DNA of 64,000 nucleotides, taken from assembly GCA_022821545.1 (NCBI GenBank), contig JAJEDJ010000002.1, positions 62,001 to 126,000 of the forward strand, in the 5' to 3' direction. Below, piece after piece: positions 1 through 8,701 of the stretch (position 1 is the stretch's first letter; every line of letters begins with the position of its first letter). The position numbers and the translations under genes were made by a program. The DNA comes from Caldilineaceae bacterium (GTDB lineage Bacteria; Chloroflexota; Anaerolineae; Caldilineales; Caldilineaceae). The notes under the pieces are model-generated. The model was not told the DNA's origin. It was given only the letters and a program-made list of their open reading frames with translations, and searched no databases.

Positions 1-213
1 CACCCGCACGTGATCGGTCAGGAGCGGACGGTCGTTTTCGGCAGCACGACTTTGCACGGCGAAGCGGTGCGCGCCCGATTGGACGTGACCGGGCATCGGT
101 ACAATTCGCGGGACGTTGAATCGATCCTGGACAAGCTGCGAGAGCGCTTGCAGACGCAGCCGTCCCTCACGTTGGAGGAGTTCGACGAGCTGGCGCGGAC
201 GGTCCTTGCGTAA
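1..213 (+). CDS. C-terminal end of an isopropylmalate/homocitrate synthase-like protein (partial)
   Basis: Frame is open from base 1 to the TAA at 211-213, so only the last 70 residues are in the window. The segment reads HPHVIGQERTVVFGSTTLHG, then an amphipathic helix with a DKLRERL core and a final LTLEEFDELA. That pattern (a G-x-ER-x-VVFG-x-x-x-L/S-G turn followed by a short helical tail) is what one sees at the end of the catalytic part of HMGL-like enzymes such as 2-isopropylmalate, citramalate and homocitrate synthases, which condense acetyl-CoA with a 2-oxoacid. The catalytic barrel lies outside the window, so the substrate cannot be judged. The epimerase and SDR genes follow on the same strand within 40 bases, suggesting co-transcription. 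Confidence 0.5.
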   Translation, partial: HPHVIGQERTVVFGSTTLHGEAVRARLDVTGHRYNSRDVESILDKLRERLQTQPSLTLEEFDELARTVLA

Positions 214-251
214 CAGGCTATGAACAAGCAACCCGCTGTCAGGGAACTATT

Positions 252-1181
252 GTGTCCATTCTGATCTTAGGCGGAACCGGGCTAATCGGCTCCAGGTTGA
301 CCAGGCGTCTGGTCAGCCTGGGCCAGCGCGTTGTCTGCTTCGATCTCTATCCCGATTACCGCGCTGTGGCCGGCCTCGACAGTGTGGAGATCGTCGTGGC
401 AGACGTTACCCGTTTCGAGGACATCATCGCCGCGATCCGGAAGTACGACGTAGAAAGGATCGTCAACCTCGCCTATATCCTGCCACCGGAATCCGAGGAG
501 AAGCTGCAACTGGCGATGCGGGTAAACCAGATGGGCATGAACAATGTATTCGAGGCGGCGCGGCTGATGGGAATTCGACGCGTAGTTTACGCCTCGACCA
601 TCGCCGTCTACGGTCTGCAGGACTCTTTTGGCGACCGCAAAGTTACGGAGGATGATCACTGCTACCCCGTTACGGTTTACATGGCGCACAAATTGTGGAA
701 TGAGTTTATGGCGGCCAAATACATGGAGCGCTATGGAATGCAGATTCCCGGACTACGCATCGCGAACGTGGCCGCGCCGGGGCGGACGAAGGGCTTTTCT
801 GCCTGGCAGAGCAGGTGTATCGACGAGCTGGCCGCGGGAAACCCGTTTACGATTCCCTCACGCCGCGATCAGAGGCTGCTCATCATTCACGTGGACGATA
901 CGGCGGACCTGTTTGCCAGACTCTGTTTGCAGGAGCAGCTGAACTACGCGGTCTACAATTCGTTGGCCTATGAGATCACGGCGCAGGAGTGGGCTGACGC
1001 CATTCAGACGCATCTGCCGGATGCCAGGATCACGTTTGACGAATCGGCGCCCGATCAGCCCAATATTTACAACTGGTCGACCCGGCGCATCGAGCGGGAG
1101 TTAGATGCACGAATTTCCCCGCTGGAGGAGGTGATCCGGCGGCACATTGATGAAGCGCTCGCGCGCACGGCCGGCGTGTGA
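252..1181 (+). CDS. NAD-dependent epimerase/dehydratase family protein
   Basis: 309 residues beginning with GTG at 252. The N-terminus carries the extended-SDR Rossmann loop GGTGLIGSR (residues 7-15). The Asp ending beta-2 (CFDLYP) suggests NAD preference. A serine/threonine strand YASTIAVYG is followed by the catalytic YMAHK (Y-x-x-x-K) near residues 140-144. The length is typical of UDP-glucose 4-epimerase or UronD-like family members. The family interconverts or dehydrates nucleotide sugars or oxidises uronates in the cytosol; the exact substrate is not readable. It sits between an acyl-transferring synthase end and a classical SDR, all plus strand, so it is probably part of a small catabolic operon. 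Confidence 0.85.
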   Translation: MSILILGGTGLIGSRLTRRLVSLGQRVVCFDLYPDYRAVAGLDSVEIVVADVTRFEDIIAAIRKYDVERIVNLAYILPPESEEKLQLAMRVNQMGMNNVFEAARLMGIRRVVYASTIAVYGLQDSFGDRKVTEDDHCYPVTVYMAHKLWNEFMAAKYMERYGMQIPGLRIANVAAPGRTKGFSAWQSRCIDELAAGNPFTIPSRRDQRLLIIHVDDTADLFARLCLQEQLNYAVYNSLAYEITAQEWADAIQTHLPDARITFDESAPDQPNIYNWSTRRIERELDARISPLEEVIRRHIDEALARTAGV

Positions 1182-1238
1182 AGAGGAGAGGCAGGCTCGT
1201 TCAGGAGATCAGTTGTGCCGGTAAGGGTGGGGAAGGTA

Positions 1239-2021
1239 ATGCGTTTAGCGAACAAGGTCGCGGTAATTACGGGAGGCGCGCGCGGGATCGGCAAGGCGAT
1301 CAGTCTTGCGTTCGCCCGTGAGGGCGCGGACGTGGTGGTTGGTTACCATACCTCCGCCGAGAAAGCACGCACGGTGCAGGACGAGATTGAGGCCTTGGGG
1401 CGGCGGGCGTTGACCTGCCGGGCAGATATCTCGAACCGCTCCCAGGTAGAGCAGTTGATGCGTACAGCCGCCGAAGCACTGGGACGGATCGATATTCTTG
1501 CCAATGTCGCCGGCATCACGCTAAGGTCGGCGATGGAGGAGTTGAGCGAGGAGGATTGGGACCGGGTGATTGACACCAATCTGAAGGGCGTCTTCCTGTG
1601 CAGCCAGGCAGCGGCACAGTTTATGATTAGGCAGGGCGGCGGCAACATCATCAACATCGGTTCGGTTTCCGGCCTCGCGGCGCATTACAACAGAGGGGCA
1701 TACGGCCCCAGCAAGGCGGCGGTCGCCATGCTATCCAAGGTGATGGCGGTGGAGTGGGCAGACCGCAATATCCGAGTAAACACGATCCATCCCGGCACGA
1801 CCGAGACGGAGATGACCGACTACTCCTACCCGACTGCGGAGATGCGCGCCAAACGGGAGCAGACGATCCCCCAGAACCGCTTTGTCCAGCCGGAGGAGGT
1901 TGCGGCCGCGGCCGTCTTTCTGGCATCGGATGACGCCGCCGCGATCACCGGCCATTCGCTGGTCATTGACGGCGGGTTTCAGAACAGTCTTTTTCAATTG
2001 ATGGAGCGTCTGCTGACGTAA
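1239..2021 (+). CDS. SDR family oxidoreductase (FabG-like)
   Basis: 260 residues from ATG 1239; an in-frame GTG at 1215 would add eight residues, but the usual family start is just before KVAVITGG and a GGGGAAGG purine run lies directly upstream of the ATG. Classical SDR signatures are all present: TGGARGIGKA cofactor loop, NVAG after beta-4, the catalytic Ser in IGSVSG, and YGPSK (Y-x-x-x-K). The C-terminus IDGG is the standard FabG-like ending. Such enzymes reduce or oxidise ketones/alcohols with NAD(P)H in the cytosol. The GYHTSAE stretch after beta-2 lacks an acidic residue at the end of the strand, which leans towards NADPH. Located 57 bases after the epimerase and probably co-transcribed. 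Confidence 0.88.
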   Translation: MRLANKVAVITGGARGIGKAISLAFAREGADVVVGYHTSAEKARTVQDEIEALGRRALTCRADISNRSQVEQLMRTAAEALGRIDILANVAGITLRSAMEELSEEDWDRVIDTNLKGVFLCSQAAAQFMIRQGGGNIINIGSVSGLAAHYNRGAYGPSKAAVAMLSKVMAVEWADRNIRVNTIHPGTTETEMTDYSYPTAEMRAKREQTIPQNRFVQPEEVAAAAVFLASDDAAAITGHSLVIDGGFQNSLFQLMERLLT

Positions 2022-2196
2022 ACGATCCCCGGCCACTTCGCCGTACTGCCCGACCACCCCAAAAATGAGAAGAGTGTAGAGAAGCGTGAGGCGTTAGAGA
2101 CGCCTTCGCTCGCTTTGCTCATGGTCGCGGATTGACTATAGTTGAGTCGTTATTGACGCAGATAAATCACTGTCCCAGATCGCTGAGGAGGGCCCG

Positions 2197-4572
2197 ATGA
2201 GCGACCGACTCTTTCCCCCACACCTGCTCCATGCCCGCTGGCACAGCTTTGAAGCGGCCGGCTATACGGAGCCCGTCACCGGAATTGTCTACCGCGGGGA
2301 GCCGCGGCCCACGTGCGGCATGCCGCTGGGCGGGCTGGATACAGGGTGTATTGACGTGGAACCGAACGGGATGTTCGGATACAGCACTATCTTCAACCAC
2401 CTGGTGGAACCGCGGGCGCTCCTGAATTTGCCGATGTTGGGGCTGGCCTGTCGCGGCGAAGACGGCGCAGAAGGCACGTGGATATTGGTTTCGGACACGC
2501 TGGGCAAGCGGGACACGCCGCAACCGAGCCAGAGCGCGGTAACCTTTCCGCCGACCGACTACGCGCCGTTGTATGACGAGACCGGCCTGGCGGGCGCGGC
2601 GATCGCCGATTCGATCGACTATTGGGGGCACTATCCTGTTCTGGACATGGAGTTCGCCTGCGCGGCGCCGGTCAAGGTCGGTGTGCGGGCGTGGTCACCG
2701 TTCATCCCCGGGGACACGGTGGTCTCGATGGCGCCGGGCGCGGTGTTTGAGATCCACCTGCGCAACCCGGGCGAAGCAGCGCAGAGCGGGACGCTGGCGT
2801 TCAACTTTCCCGGCTTCGGGCCGCAGGAAGGGATAGAAAGGCGGCCGCTGACAGGCCCGCTGCAGGGTGTGCTGGTGGAGAGCGGACGGCAGGGCGATGC
2901 CTGGGAGATGGCCTATGTGCTGGCCGCGACAGACGGGGAGGCGGCGGCTGACGGGGGCGCGCTCAATGCGGATAAGGAGGCGTGGAGCCGGATCGCTGAC
3001 GGGCTGCCGGCGCCTTCTGCGCAAGACAGCGGCGCGTCGCTGGCGATCCCGTTCGCGCTGGCCGCGGGCGAATGCCGGACGGTGCGCGTGGTGCTGGCCT
3101 GGCATGCGCCGCACTGGCGCGCGGGCGGCGCGCCTTCACACGAGGAGACGGAGCTGTTCACGCATATGTACGCGCGCCATTATGCGGACGCGCTGTCCAC
3201 GGCCCGATTCCTGGCCGGCAATCACGAGCAGCTTCTGCGGCGGGTGATCGCGTGGCAGGAGGCGCTCTACGGTGCGGAGGAGACGCCGGGCTGGCTGGCG
3301 GACGCGCTGATCAACAATCTGCATCTGATCCCGGAATGCAGCATCTGGGGCCAGGCACAGCCACCAATCGGGGACTGGTGCGGGGAGGAGGACGGGCTGT
3401 TCGGGCTGAACGAGTGCCCGCGCGGCTGCCCGCAGATCGAGTGCCTGCCGTGCAGCTTTTACGGCAACATCCCGCTGGTCTACTTTTTCCCGGAGGCGGC
3501 GCTGTCGACGCTGCGGGGCTATAAGGCGTACCAGTTCCCAGATGGGCGGCCGCCGTGGATCTTCGGGGGCATTACGGCGACGGATGAGACGAACCGGCCC
3601 GGCTACGGCCTGAGCGCGCCGGACGTGGGCTACCAGACGGTGCTGAACGGCGCCTGCTATGTCATTATGGTCGACCGCTACTGGCAGGTTTCGGGCGACG
3701 ACGCGGCGCTGGCCGAGTTCTGGGATTCGCTGAAGCGCTGCAACGACTTTTCGATGAATCTGCGGCCGGCGTACGGGCTGGCGCAGGTGATGGCGATGCC
3801 GACACCGGGCACCGACGCGCACGGGCTGGGCGATACGGAGTGGTTTGAGGCGCCGGAGCCGGGCTGGAAGGGTTACGTGACCCATGCCGGCGGTGTGCGC
3901 ATGGCACAGGTGCAGATCATGCGGCGGATGGCGGAGGCGATGGGGGACGACGAATATCGCGCCCGCTGCGACGCGTGGCTGGAGGCGGGCACGGCAGCGC
4001 TGGAGGCGCATCTGTGGGCGGGCGAGTATTATCTCAACTTCAACGAACCGGAAACGGGGCAGAAGTCCGACCTGATCTTCGGTTACCAGCTGGACGGGCA
4101 GTGGGTGACGGACTGGCACGGGGTCGCGGGCGCTTTCCCGCAGGCGCGGGTGGAACGGACACTGCAGACGGTAGCGGAGAATAACTGTGCGCTGAGCCAG
4201 TCAGGCGCGGTCAACTATGCCACGGCGGAGGGCGAGCCGGCCAAGGTGGGAGGCTACGGCACGTTCAGCTATTTCCCGCCGGAGCTGTACATGCTGGCGA
4301 TGACGTACATGTATAACGGGCAGCAGGAATTTGGCCGCGATCTGCTACGGCGCTGCCTGGACAATATCAGCTGCCGCTGGGGCTATACGTGGGACGCGCC
4401 CAACACGGTGCGCGGCGACGCGGACACGGGGCAGCGCGCGTTCGGGGCGGACTATTATCAGAATATGATGCTGTGGGCGGCACCAGCGGCGCTTCGGAAC
4501 GAGGATTTGACGGGGCCGATGCAGGCGGGCGGGCTGGTGGCGCGGGTGATCGAGGCGGGGCGGGGGGTGTAG
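2197..4572 (+). CDS. GH116-like glycoside hydrolase (GBA2-type / DUF608)
   Basis: 791 residues starting at ATG 2197, preceded by a GAGGAGGG ribosome site. The N-terminal half shows the GBA2_N-like start MPLGGLDTGCIDVEPNG, where family members bind the +1 sugar side through a beta-sandwich. The C-terminal half is an (alpha/alpha)6-type domain rich in Trp/Tyr/Gly, ending near WGYTWDAP and DADTGQRAFGADYYQNM. No signal peptide is visible, so it appears cytosolic. GH116 enzymes are retaining beta-glucosidases, beta-xylosidases or N-acetylglucosaminidases; the specificity cannot be told and I have not assigned the catalytic pair. It converges on the PhyH/ABC operon and probably handles sugars taken up by it. 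Assignment to the wider GH116/DUF608 group is firmer than the substrate. Confidence 0.75.
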   Translation: MSDRLFPPHLLHARWHSFEAAGYTEPVTGIVYRGEPRPTCGMPLGGLDTGCIDVEPNGMFGYSTIFNHLVEPRALLNLPMLGLACRGEDGAEGTWILVSDTLGKRDTPQPSQSAVTFPPTDYAPLYDETGLAGAAIADSIDYWGHYPVLDMEFACAAPVKVGVRAWSPFIPGDTVVSMAPGAVFEIHLRNPGEAAQSGTLAFNFPGFGPQEGIERRPLTGPLQGVLVESGRQGDAWEMAYVLAATDGEAAADGGALNADKEAWSRIADGLPAPSAQDSGASLAIPFALAAGECRTVRVVLAWHAPHWRAGGAPSHEETELFTHMYARHYADALSTARFLAGNHEQLLRRVIAWQEALYGAEETPGWLADALINNLHLIPECSIWGQAQPPIGDWCGEEDGLFGLNECPRGCPQIECLPCSFYGNIPLVYFFPEAALSTLRGYKAYQFPDGRPPWIFGGITATDETNRPGYGLSAPDVGYQTVLNGACYVIMVDRYWQVSGDDAALAEFWDSLKRCNDFSMNLRPAYGLAQVMAMPTPGTDAHGLGDTEWFEAPEPGWKGYVTHAGGVRMAQVQIMRRMAEAMGDDEYRARCDAWLEAGTAALEAHLWAGEYYLNFNEPETGQKSDLIFGYQLDGQWVTDWHGVAGAFPQARVERTLQTVAENNCALSQSGAVNYATAEGEPAKVGGYGTFSYFPPELYMLAMTYMYNGQQEFGRDLLRRCLDNISCRWGYTWDAPNTVRGDADTGQRAFGADYYQNMMLWAAPAALRNEDLTGPMQAGGLVARVIEAGRGV

Positions 4573-4595
4573 CGTTTTTCTATGTTGCTGACAAC

Positions 4596-5507
4596 TTAAG
4601 AAGCGTAGCCGTCCTGGTTGTGTTTGCGCCAGTCGGGCTGGTAGCCGCGCTCGCTGCTGAAGCCGTAGGAGGGGCCGATCTGGTTGGGGCTGGTCCACGG
4701 CCAGGCCTGGCCGCCGATGATGCGATAGTCTTCTCCCCTGCCGCAGAGCCAGTAAAACATGTGGGCGACGTAGCGGGCCTGGTTGTGGCCGCCGTAGTAG
4801 GCGCGCTGGAGGTCGAAATCGGGCTCGGTGATCCAGTCTCTCCGGGGCGGGGCAGTGCGCCAGTAGTTGTATTTGAGCATGTGGCGCGTGCCCTTGGCGG
4901 TGGAGAGGCCGCGGCGGTGAAGGATGCTCTGGTGGTGGACGCCGATGGTGCCGGCGGGGCCGTCGGCGAAGATACCGCCCTCGTCATTGGGGCGTTTGGT
5001 GGGCATGATGTGGGTGCCGGGCACGAGTTCTGTCGGGCCGAGTTCGACGGGGGTGTCCTGGGGGAAGTAGAAGACCTCGACGAAGTTGAGCTCGGGACCG
5101 AAGACATGGTCGGCGTCGTGATGCCAGCCCTGCGCGGGCATGGGACACTGGACATTGTGGTGGCTGGCGAGGACAGGAAGGCCGACGTTACGGCCCAGCA
5201 GCGAGCGCATGACGCCGACGACCTGCGGGTTGAGCAGGACGTGCTCAACGAACCAGTTTTCAAGGAAGATGGTGCTCGGTTCGTGGGAGGCGCGAATGCG
5301 TTCAAGGTCTGTCTCAGTCATGCCGTCGGGGATGTAGCTGGGGTTGGCAGGGATCTTGCCTTCGAGATAGTCGCAGGTGCGGCGGTTGATTTCGTCGGGA
5401 ACGACGCCCTGCAGCAAGAGATAGCCGTCGCGGCAGAAGTCAAGCACCTGTGAGTCGGTGAGGGTCGGTTCGCCGTCGCAGGTGTGATTGGTCTTGTCGT
5501 GGATCAT
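4596..5507 (-). CDS. Phytanoyl-CoA dioxygenase (PhyH) family protein, copy 1
   Basis: 303 residues; start chosen at 5507 behind an AGGAGAG ribosome site. The protein begins PTLTDSQVLDFCRDGYLLLQ, the usual 'helix then do-not-let-the-predator' N-terminus of PhyH proteins. The metal-binding H-x-D is in QGWHHDADH (residues about 133-140), followed by ELGPTELVPGTHI and a distal His in VHHQSILHRRG. The family uses Fe(II) and 2-oxoglutarate to hydroxylate small molecules; the substrates of most bacterial members are unknown. It is the last gene of the minus-strand operon starting with two ABC permeases, and is paralogous to the next gene upstream (same CEPTL-x-D start and PQDTPVELGPTE/PQDCTMEMGPTE core). 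The operon context suggests a role in breakdown of the imported compound. Confidence 0.87.
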   Translation of the reverse strand: MIHDKTNHTCDGEPTLTDSQVLDFCRDGYLLLQGVVPDEINRRTCDYLEGKIPANPSYIPDGMTETDLERIRASHEPSTIFLENWFVEHVLLNPQVVGVMRSLLGRNVGLPVLASHHNVQCPMPAQGWHHDADHVFGPELNFVEVFYFPQDTPVELGPTELVPGTHIMPTKRPNDEGGIFADGPAGTIGVHHQSILHRRGLSTAKGTRHMLKYNYWRTAPPRRDWITEPDFDLQRAYYGGHNQARYVAHMFYWLCGRGEDYRIIGGQAWPWTSPNQIGPSYGFSSERGYQPDWRKHNQDGYAS

Positions 5508-5674
5508 TGCGCTCTCCTGGGTGGGATTGACGTGCGGCTCAATTTAGCACAAGTCCACGCGTTTGAAAACACGGCTTCACACGCGTTCCGGTCTGACCAG
5601 CCGGGCTTTTCGGGTCGTGACCGGCGAGCGATGCCGGGTCGATAGCAAGGTGTTCGAGCCTGGCGATGAGCCGC

Positions 5675-6523
5675 TCACAGCCCCGGGGGAACGCCGAAGG
5701 GGGCGTCGGCGAAGCGGGCCGTGGCCGCGTTCAGGGGCCAGGTCTGTCCGCCCTCGGTCTTGAACTGGGCGTGCTTGCCACACAGCCACAGGAACATCTC
5801 GGCCGCATGGCTGGCAGCCAGCCATCTGTCGCGATAGTAGCCGGAGTCGTCCGTCGGCAGGTAGGGCGCGTTGCCGAAGTCGAAGTCGGGATCGAAGCGC
5901 CAGTCGCGCTGCGGGGGCGCGGTGCGGAAGTAGTTGTACTTCAACGCATTGCGGACGCCAGGCGTCTTGGCCCGCATCGAAGTCGAGCGCCGGTGCCAGA
6001 TCGAGTAGACGGTGATGAAGATCGAGCCGGCCGGCCCGGCCATGAACTCGCTGCCGCGCACGCGGTCCAGATGCTTGAGGTGGTCATTGGCGGAGTAGAG
6101 AAGATGCGTCCCGGGGATAATCTCGGTCGGCCCCATCTCCATCGTGCAGTCCTGCGGCAGATAGAAGACCTGCAGGTTGCGCAGCTCATGGGTGAACTTT
6201 GAATTGCCGTCGCGGTGCCAGCCCTGCGCCTCCGTCGGATATTCGACGCGGTGATTGCTCATCAGCAGCGGCAGCCCGAAATTGACGCCCAGCAGCGACC
6301 GCACCGCGCCGGCGGCCTGCGGATTCTTGATCACGCCGTCCAAGAACCAATCTTCATAGAGGATCTCAGTCGGCTCATGGGAACTGTTCTTCTCCAGAAA
6401 GGCGCGGGCGCGCGCGTTGACGTCGTCCGGCACGACGGCTTCCAGCCGGATATAGCCCCGTTTGCACAGCTCCAGGACGTCGTTATCGTTCAGGGTGGGC
6501 TCACAGTCGTAGTAGATTTTCAT
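5675..6523 (-). CDS. Phytanoyl-CoA dioxygenase (PhyH) family protein, copy 2
   Basis: 282 residues from ATG 6523 (MKIYYDCEPTL), which has a GGAG site in the sequence before it; a longer open frame upstream merely runs antisense-like through the preceding gene in another register. The core motif is QGWHRDGNSKF (H-x-D), then MEMGPTEIIPGTHLL, and a distal His/Arg in SIWHRRSTSM. It also has a C-terminal aromatic-rich segment LWLCGKHAQF that is also found in copy 1 (YWLCGRGEDY), so the two are tandem paralogs, not orthologous to copy 3 at 59145. Predicted Fe(II)/2-oxoglutarate oxygenase. Its start lies four bases after the stop of the small gene 6528-6890, indicating tight translational coupling in the operon. 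Confidence 0.87.
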   Translation of the reverse strand: MKIYYDCEPTLNDNDVLELCKRGYIRLEAVVPDDVNARARAFLEKNSSHEPTEILYEDWFLDGVIKNPQAAGAVRSLLGVNFGLPLLMSNHRVEYPTEAQGWHRDGNSKFTHELRNLQVFYLPQDCTMEMGPTEIIPGTHLLYSANDHLKHLDRVRGSEFMAGPAGSIFITVYSIWHRRSTSMRAKTPGVRNALKYNYFRTAPPQRDWRFDPDFDFGNAPYLPTDDSGYYRDRWLAASHAAEMFLWLCGKHAQFKTEGGQTWPLNAATARFADAPFGVPPGL

Positions 6524-6527
6524 CGCT

Positions 6528-6890
6528 CTATCTCCACTTCTCCAGAATGAACTCGCAGCCCAGCCCGGTGGGCCGGTTCTCATCGGGAACCAGCGCGAGA
6601 TTGGGGAACTGCACGATCCGCCAGCCGTCGCGCATGGCGTCAAGCACGGTCTCGTAGGGCCACGGGTCGCCTGGATGCTGCTCGACCACTTCACCGCCCT
6701 CGACCAGCGAAAACCCTATCACCTGAGAAGCCACCGATGTCTGGCTGGCCTGGAGATAGAGGAGATCCTGCCGCCCCGCGCCGCCGCGGCGGAGGGCTTC
6801 AAGGACCTGCCGCAGCCGCTCTGCCGTGAGCGTCCCTTTTTGCAGCCCCTCAATACATGCCTCAAGCTGTTGTATCGCCGTCTGCGCCAT
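6528..6890 (-). CDS. Conserved small protein of unknown function in the ABC/PhyH operon
   Basis: 120 residues from ATG 6890, which follows a GGAGACC ribosome site; an upstream in-frame start at 6929 would put extra codons over the intergenic hairpin and is less likely. The first 60 residues are helical (QQLEACIEGLQKGTLTAERL). The second half is a compact beta-rich segment with PWPYETVLDAMRDGWRIVQF and a final LGCEFILEKW. No membrane segment, signal peptide or cofactor motif is visible. I do not recognise a characterised family. It lies between the binding-protein gene and PhyH copy 2 with only four bases before the latter, so a partner role for the oxygenase is a reasonable inference but nothing more. 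Confidence 0.7.
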   Translation of the reverse strand: MAQTAIQQLEACIEGLQKGTLTAERLRQVLEALRRGGAGRQDLLYLQASQTSVASQVIGFSLVEGGEVVEQHPGDPWPYETVLDAMRDGWRIVQFPNLALVPDENRPTGLGCEFILEKWR

Positions 6891-6908
6891 ATCGGTCTCC
6901 TGAACAGT

Positions 6909-6951
6909 GGGCCGGTCATGGGGATTCACCGGCGCTCCCCATGACCGGCCC
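6909..6951 (-). promoter_or_regulatory. Perfect 16-bp stem-loop after the solute-binding protein gene
   Basis: GGGCCGGTCATGGGGA (6909-6924) is perfectly complementary to 6936-6951 with an 11-base loop. It sits between the stop of the solute-binding gene (7016) and the start of the small gene at 6890. There is no T tract on the minus strand, so it looks like an mRNA-stabilising or partially terminating hairpin rather than a full terminator. Such hairpins are known to give high binding-protein levels in sugar transport operons. Confidence 0.75.
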
Positions 6952-7015
6952 GTCGATTATCGTTCCCAGCGTCGGCGCAGGCCGCCCTGCAGGGCGCCTT
7001 CCGGTCCGCCGCCGC

Positions 7016-8650
7016 TTACCACTTGCTCAGATCCCACGAGCCGCCGTTTTCGGCGCTGTTCGTCTCGATGGCGCGGTCGGCCCACTCCTCCCAGACCTTC
7101 TGCATGCGTTCGGCGGCTTCATCGATAGTGATCTGGTCGAGGTAGAACTCCTGCAAGATGATGAACGCTTCTTCGCGTGCGCCCGCATCAACCATGTCGG
7201 CATACGACCAGCGCATCACGCTTGTCGGAATATGCGCCTTGGCCGGTTCGGCGACCTCCGGCCGCACGTTCGGCTCCACATCTTTGATCACGGGGACCAG
7301 GCCCGGGCGGCCTTTGACCGCATGGCCCCAGTTGGCGGAGAGGAACTGCAGGAAGTCAACCGAAGCCTCAAGCGTGCCGCGCTTGACAGTGGCGGCATTC
7401 ACGACCCAGGCGCCGGCCGGCCCGCCGACAAACGGCCCCGGCTCCTCCTCAAGCGAATAGTCGGAATCCACCAGCCCGACCACCGGGCCGGAGGCCACGC
7501 CCACCTCAAAGTCGACCTCAGGATTGCCAAGAATAGCTTCGGCCTCCCAGGAGCCGCTCATGCGAATCAGCACCTTGCCTGTCAGGAAGTCGCTCAACTG
7601 CACGGGCGCGCTGATCTTCCACTCTTCGGTGACATAGGGCACCCACAGCTTACCGAGCCGCAGCGTCTCCTTGTACTCGGGCTCGGTCGCCGCGAACAGG
7701 CCCTGCTTGATGGCGCGCGCAAACTCCTCAGCCTCGATCACATTTTCGCTCAGGCTGACCTTGTAGTCCAGCCGCCATTCCGCCAGTCCCTTGGGCTCGA
7801 TGATCGAATGGTCGAAGATCAGGCTGTCCCAGTTGCCGGCGGGCGAACAGCACATGAGGTGCATGGGGGTCTCATGGCCGGCCGCCTTCAGTTCTTTCAG
7901 CAGCTCGACCAGCACGGTGATGTTTGTGCGCGGGCTGGGGAACTCCAGGCCGAGATCATCAAGCGCGGTCTTGTTGTAGTAGATGAGCGATGGCGCGGCG
8001 GTTTCGAGCGGGATCGAGTAGTAGCGACCGGCGAGGCTCTTGCTCTGGGCCAGTATGCCGTCGAACCCGTTCTCCCACTGGTCGACCCAGCGTTCGCTGC
8101 CGGCCTTGCCATCGGTCACATACGGGTTGGGCTGGCGGAAGTAGGCATCCAGGGGGACCAGCAGCCCTCTGTCGCCCTCGGCGCCATCGTAGCCGGTGCC
8201 GCCGTAGTAGCGCATAAGATCGGGGCCTTGACCGGCGGCGATCGCGGTCTTCATGTACCAGATCAGAGCGGTCTGCGCGCCGGGGGGCGCTTCCGGGACG
8301 CCGAAGGGAACGACGTCGATGCCCGGGTGCATCTCTTCCCACTGGGCGATCAGTTCCGCCATGTACTCGTTGCCGGTCTCACCGGCCGCTTTCTGGGCGT
8401 CCGTCAGCCCCTCGGGCGGCATGTAGCCCCCGTCGAACATGACGACCAGCTCGCCCTCATAGTCAAGATCGGGCGGCCCGGTCGCCGGCACTTCGACCAC
8501 TTTCTCGACGACCCTCTCGACCTCGACGACCTGCGTCGCGCAGGCGCCCATCAGTGCGACAAGCGCGACGGCGACTACGGTGAAGAACAGACGCCGCGGG
8601 CTTGTGTACGACTTCCTCTGCGTTTGCGCAAACGTATTCCTGGATTTCAT
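7016..8650 (-). CDS. Sugar ABC transporter substrate-binding lipoprotein
   Basis: 544 residues from ATG 8650, which has an AAGGAGAAG site; the frame is open further upstream only because it crosses the 39-base tandem repeat. The N-terminus has a basic stretch, a hydrophobic helix FFTVVAVALVALMGAC and a lipobox with the lipid-modified Cys at ALMGAC, followed by a short VEVERVVEKVVEV linker. The rest resembles family 1 (MalE/UgpB-like) solute-binding proteins: an early MFDGGY strand, a central YYNKTALDDLGLEFPSP, and a late FLTGKVLIRMSGSWEAE. It should capture an oligosaccharide or related solute outside the membrane for the permeases at 8861 and 9836. No ATPase gene is nearby, so a shared MsiK/UgpC-type ATPase is presumably encoded elsewhere. 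Confidence 0.88.
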   Translation of the reverse strand: MKSRNTFAQTQRKSYTSPRRLFFTVVAVALVALMGACATQVVEVERVVEKVVEVPATGPPDLDYEGELVVMFDGGYMPPEGLTDAQKAAGETGNEYMAELIAQWEEMHPGIDVVPFGVPEAPPGAQTALIWYMKTAIAAGQGPDLMRYYGGTGYDGAEGDRGLLVPLDAYFRQPNPYVTDGKAGSERWVDQWENGFDGILAQSKSLAGRYYSIPLETAAPSLIYYNKTALDDLGLEFPSPRTNITVLVELLKELKAAGHETPMHLMCCSPAGNWDSLIFDHSIIEPKGLAEWRLDYKVSLSENVIEAEEFARAIKQGLFAATEPEYKETLRLGKLWVPYVTEEWKISAPVQLSDFLTGKVLIRMSGSWEAEAILGNPEVDFEVGVASGPVVGLVDSDYSLEEEPGPFVGGPAGAWVVNAATVKRGTLEASVDFLQFLSANWGHAVKGRPGLVPVIKDVEPNVRPEVAEPAKAHIPTSVMRWSYADMVDAGAREEAFIILQEFYLDQITIDEAAERMQKVWEEWADRAIETNSAENGGSWDLSKW

Positions 8651-8701
8651 GGGTAGCTTCTCCTTTGCTGGCTTAAGGCGCAAAAAACCGCTGCGCCTTG
8701 C

